From contig DAOLPD010000164.1 of NCBI GenBank assembly GCA_035417425.1, positions 1-6,898 on the forward strand: a stretch of 6,898 nt of DNA, written 5' to 3'. The position numbers and the translations under genes are program-made. This DNA is from BRH-c25 sp035417425. GTDB taxonomy: Bacteria; Bacillota; Clostridia; Lutisporales; Lutisporaceae. This document shows, one piece after another, positions 5,878 to 6,898 of the stretch (position 1 is its first letter; each line of letters starts with the position of its first letter). The notes under the pieces were generated by a model. It ran no database searches. It saw nothing but the letters and a program-made list of their open reading frames with translations, and was not told where the DNA came from.

Positions 5878-5899
5878 GCGGTCTGATATTACAGACCGC
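5878..5899. repeat. GC-rich 8-bp palindrome
   Basis: GCGGTCTG and CAGACCGC are perfect inverted copies around the 6-bp spacer ATATTA. The motif GTCTG or its near-copy recurs just outside it (5874-5878 and 5905-5909). No T-tract lies on either side, so it is not an intrinsic terminator. Its compactness and GC content in AT-rich DNA suggest a protein-binding site or a backup hairpin after the pepV-like terminator. Confidence 0.55.
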
Positions 5900-5929
5900 C
5901 TGCAGTCTGAGCTCTCTTATTTTCCCGAT

Positions 5930-5970
5930 AAAAAAAACCTTCCATGATAATTTGAATTTATCATAGAAAG
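5930..5970 (-). terminator. Intrinsic terminator of the upstream pepV-like gene
   Basis: In the minus-strand RNA, CTTTCTATGATAA (5970-5958) pairs with TTATCATGGAAGG (5950-5938). That is a 13-bp stem including two G-U pairs, with a 7-nt loop, followed by eight U residues (5937-5930). It begins about 80 nt after the stop codon at 6051. On the plus strand the wobble positions become A/C mismatches, so it favours minus-strand transcripts. It separates the dipeptidase gene from the transporter operon. Confidence 0.9.
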
Positions 5971-6050
5971 CTATTTTTACAGACTTTTTATAGTCTCCAA
6001 GCTGCCAACGTTTACGTGTTTATTCTTTTTGTTCCCTTTGGTCTAATGAG

Positions 6051-6898
6051 CTATTTAACCAGCTCATATATAGCCTCAGCAAAAATTTTTGTATTCAAAA
6101 TCAGATGTTCAATTTCTATATATTCATCCTTTTCATGTGACACCTCTTCATTTCCCGGAAACAGCGACCCGAAAGCGACGGCATTCTTTATTGCCCTTGC
6201 ATAAGTGCCTCCTGGGATGGATATCAAATCCGCCTTTTGTCCTGTCACATCCTCATATACCTTCTGGAGTATCTTTATCATAAAATTATCTGCCGGTACA
6301 TAAAGGGGATCCCGTCCGTCTCCTTCGATGACCTTGATTCCGGCTTCGGATGACTTGCTCCTGATGATATCATATACTTCTTTTCCTGTTTTTGTAACAG
6401 GATACCTTATGTTTATTCCGACACTTCCTTTTCTTTCGTCCATATCTATTGTTCCAAGGTTGAAAACAAGCTTGCCGGATATTTCGTCGCTCATTGCAAC
6501 TCCGAAGGATTTTCCGTCAGTTTCCATGCCTATATGCTCATTTAGGAAATTAATATATTCGGTTCCTTCCGATGTGCAAAGGGGCAGCCTGTTGATACAT
6601 GAGATCAGCTGAGAAATTGCATTTACTCCTTTTCCCGGTGTAGCTCCGTGAGCTGATACTCCGTAGGACTTTATAAAACACTTATCATCGTGAATCTCAA
6701 GCTCCAGCCTTTTGTTTTGTTCATTTTTCATATATTCTACAGTCTTTATGACTCTGTCGGCAAAATCCTTTTTCATCTCAAGCTCACATTCGCAATAGTC
6801 CGGAACCACATTGACCTTGCTTCCGCCTTGTATACGCTTTATCCTTAATCCGCCGCAGCTGCTGTCTTTATTTTGTTCAAATTCTTTTTCCAGGTTGA
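6051..6898 (-). CDS. pepV: PepV-like M20 dipeptidase, C-terminal 281 residues (runs off right edge)
   Basis: The reading frame stays open from the right edge (first full codon at 6896) to the TAG at 6053-6051. The GTG at 6809 is internal and not a start. PepV-type enzymes are cytoplasmic zinc dipeptidases of about 460-470 residues, so some 60% is present. Visible landmarks, in fragment numbering, are GGSKVNVVPD (24-33), which holds the Asn that contacts substrate in PepV; the lid-domain AHGATPGKGVNA with its conserved His; IRYP; DPLYVP; GGTYARA with the substrate-binding Arg; and FPGNEEVSHEKDEY, whose His is the expected last zinc ligand. The N-terminal zinc ligands lie outside the window. 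The C-terminus (FAEAIYELVK) is complete. The gene ends at its own terminator 515 bp upstream of the transporter operon and has a counterpart at 107-1. No frameshift or missing residue is seen in the visible part. Confidence 0.92.
   Translation of the reverse strand, partial: NLEKEFEQNKDSSCGGLRIKRIQGGSKVNVVPDYCECELEMKKDFADRVIKTVEYMKNEQNKRLELEIHDDKCFIKSYGVSAHGATPGKGVNAISQLISCINRLPLCTSEGTEYINFLNEHIGMETDGKSFGVAMSDEISGKLVFNLGTIDMDERKGSVGINIRYPVTKTGKEVYDIIRSKSSEAGIKVIEGDGRDPLYVPADNFMIKILQKVYEDVTGQKADLISIPGGTYARAIKNAVAFGSLFPGNEEVSHEKDEYIEIEHLILNTKIFAEAIYELVK

Larger units (their letters stand above)
5535..6050. other. 516-bp non-coding control region between pepV-like gene and transporter operon
   Basis: No credible gene lies here on either strand: stops are frequent and the DNA is AT-rich, especially 5620-5800. 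It holds the terminator of the upstream pepV-like gene, two candidate promoters facing the operon, three inverted repeats and a leader hairpin, each listed separately. A short repeat AGACT/AGTCT (5981-5996) lies between the pepV-like stop codon and its terminator. I compared the leader with the purine and other common riboswitch cores I know and found no match. Confidence 0.7.

Noticed and set aside
6051..6809. Separate 252-residue gene starting at GTG 6809
   Set aside because: The frame continues upstream to the window edge with conserved M20 sequence (GGSKVN), so this GTG codes for an internal valine.

Overview
The window reads as chromosomal DNA of a low-GC Gram-positive anaerobe, most likely a clostridium-like Firmicute. 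The signs are strong AGGAGG-type Shine-Dalgarno sequences, a lipoprotein-anchored solute-binding protein, sigma-A-like promoters in AT-rich DNA, intrinsic terminators with long U-tracts, and PepV-type M20 dipeptidases. Every gene I can support lies on the minus strand, so transcription runs from right to left. I cannot name the species.

From right to left: (1) 6898-6051 is the C-terminal 281 residues of a PepV-like M20 dipeptidase, ending at a strong terminator (5930-5970). (2) 5929-5535 is a non-coding control region. It holds two candidate promoters, three inverted repeats and a two-tier leader hairpin. (3) 5534-217 is a four-gene ABC importer operon. It encodes a DUF3798-type binding lipoprotein, a double-domain ATPase of the sugar/nucleoside (RbsA/BMP) type, and two BPD_transp_2 permeases. 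(4) 210-180 is the operon terminator. (5) 107-1 is the first 35 codons of a second PepV-like dipeptidase that runs off the left edge.

The last three transporter genes are packed with no gap or with overlapping stop and start codons. The binding-protein gene is separated from the ATPase gene by 145 bp. That gap holds an 18-bp stem-loop which pairs fully only in the minus-strand RNA. This fits a processed or stabilised transcript giving more binding protein than transporter. The ATPase most likely starts at a TTG at 4208, because the only good ribosome-binding site lies inside the longer GTG-initiated reading.

The transporter's substrate is unknown. The ATPase and permease families handle monosaccharides or nucleosides, but the binding protein belongs to a family of unknown ligand, and the operon is bracketed by two dipeptidase genes. 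A linked uptake-and-hydrolysis role for a peptide-like or amide-containing compound is a reasonable hypothesis, and no more than that. I see no mobile element, CRISPR array, tRNA, rRNA or recognisable known riboswitch.
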